Part shown: positions 63,598 to 64,000 of the stretch, in pieces
How positions within the stretch are numbered: the stretch's first letter is position 1
How the letters are laid out: the number at the start of each line of letters is the position of its first letter
From: Aradus depressus
Taxonomy: Eukaryota; Arthropoda; Insecta; Hemiptera; Aradidae
Length of the DNA stretch: 64,000 bases
Assembly: GCA_963662175.1 (NCBI GenBank)
Contig: OY759216.1
Location: 52,841,087 to 52,905,086 of the forward strand
Reading direction: 5' to 3'
Program-made: the position numbers and the translations under genes
Notes under the pieces: model-generated
Seen by the model: only the letters and a program-made list of their open reading frames with translations
What the model was told of the DNA's origin: nothing
Databases searched by the model: none

Positions 63598-63710
63598 ATT
63601 CAGAAAGACCGTTCACTTGTTGCTATAGAAACTGGAAGTGTTGCCCAAATTTTCAAAAACCTGTGAATTGTTGGGAAAATGTTCTTGTCACATTGTTTTA
63701 GACTTGAAAT
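63598..63710 (-). pseudogene. hAT-family transposase C-terminal fragment
   Basis: The minus strand reads NIFPTIHRFLKIWATLPVSI then ATSERSF, matching the end of hAT transposases (FPxIxxLxxxxLxxPVSxAxxERxF), the dimerisation region shared by many hAT-derived proteins. Only this short piece is present, inside HEXD intron 6, with stops around it. It cannot encode a functional enzyme. Confidence 0.8.
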
Positions 63711-64000
63711 AAAATATTTTTGAACTGCTTTCCCTGCCTTCACCAGCATCCGCACGACATCTAGTAGAAAAATGTTGTAGGTCAATAAATTATTCCATAC
63801 AAGTAAAAATATTTTTATTAGATACAAAAAGAACATTTTTTTTTTTTAAATTGGGGGATTGATCCCTGATATCCCCCCCTTCTGGTACGGCCCTGATGCT
63901 GACCAACTGTATTTTAATCGACTATTTCACTCTCATATAATGTTTTTTCTTCATTCCTACCCTTTTTCTTCACTCCGACAAGACCTAAGGATCATTATTA
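63711..64000. other. Window end, nothing recognised
   Basis: A T run at 63,837-63,847, a C run at 63,873-63,879, no exon or RNA gene. Confidence 0.4.

Noticed and set aside
63495..63701. Plus-strand frame as HEXD exon 7 (CAG at about 63,592 gives a matching phase)
   Set aside because: The residues (THSERPFTCCYRN...) do not match the expected RYDHYS-type continuation, and the minus strand of the same bases is a clear hAT transposase fragment.

Overview
This is a eukaryotic, A+T-rich, intron-bearing and very repeat-laden window. The three recognisable host genes are animal genes. The style of the repeats (tRNA-headed SINEs, pogo/Tigger, PIF/Harbinger and hAT relics, jockey-like LINE ends) suggests an arthropod; a copepod such as a sea louse is my best guess, but nothing here proves it. 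There are no prokaryotic operons, no CRISPR array and no rRNA.

Layout. 1-15,000 is a repeat field: a Tigger-like remnant (437-1230), about a dozen tRNA-derived SINE copies (here 'SINE-A'), copies of a second abundant family (here 'Z') that runs from TACTTCCCC to GGGGAAGTA with internal tandem modules, and a TA microsatellite of about 255 bp. 15,056-30,461 (minus strand) holds ten phase-consistent coding exons of a CP2/LSF-family transcription factor (TFCP2/UBP1/gemini group): N-terminal region and complete CP2 DNA-binding domain, with the C-terminal SAM-like part not found. Its introns contain fold-back elements, MITEs, SINEs, a LINE fragment, and an 18-copy 43-bp minisatellite that abuts the 5' splice site of exon 5. 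31-42 kb is repeats, including a decayed PIF/Harbinger derivative keeping the start of both of its genes (34.7-35.2 kb) and two LINE 3' ends. 42,087-43,040 (minus) is an intact ADAT3, the non-catalytic subunit of the tRNA A34 deaminase, with a decayed copy of its own zinc-site segment just past the stop codon. 43-58.8 kb is repeats, two minisatellites and a nearly identical 0.5-kb tandem duplication. 58,832-63,244 (plus) holds the first six coding exons of hexosaminidase D (HEXD, GH20), which continues beyond the window.

The three genes have unrelated roles (transcription, tRNA wobble editing, glycoside hydrolysis) and no operon-like relation. The most interesting material is repeat biology: the Z family and its SINE-containing composites, inverted copies of a few hundred base pairs, three loci with a hammerhead-like CTGANGA-stem-(G)AAC/AAAC arrangement, the splice-site minisatellite, and the ADAT3 tail fragment. 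Long stretches between repeats show no gene I can support.
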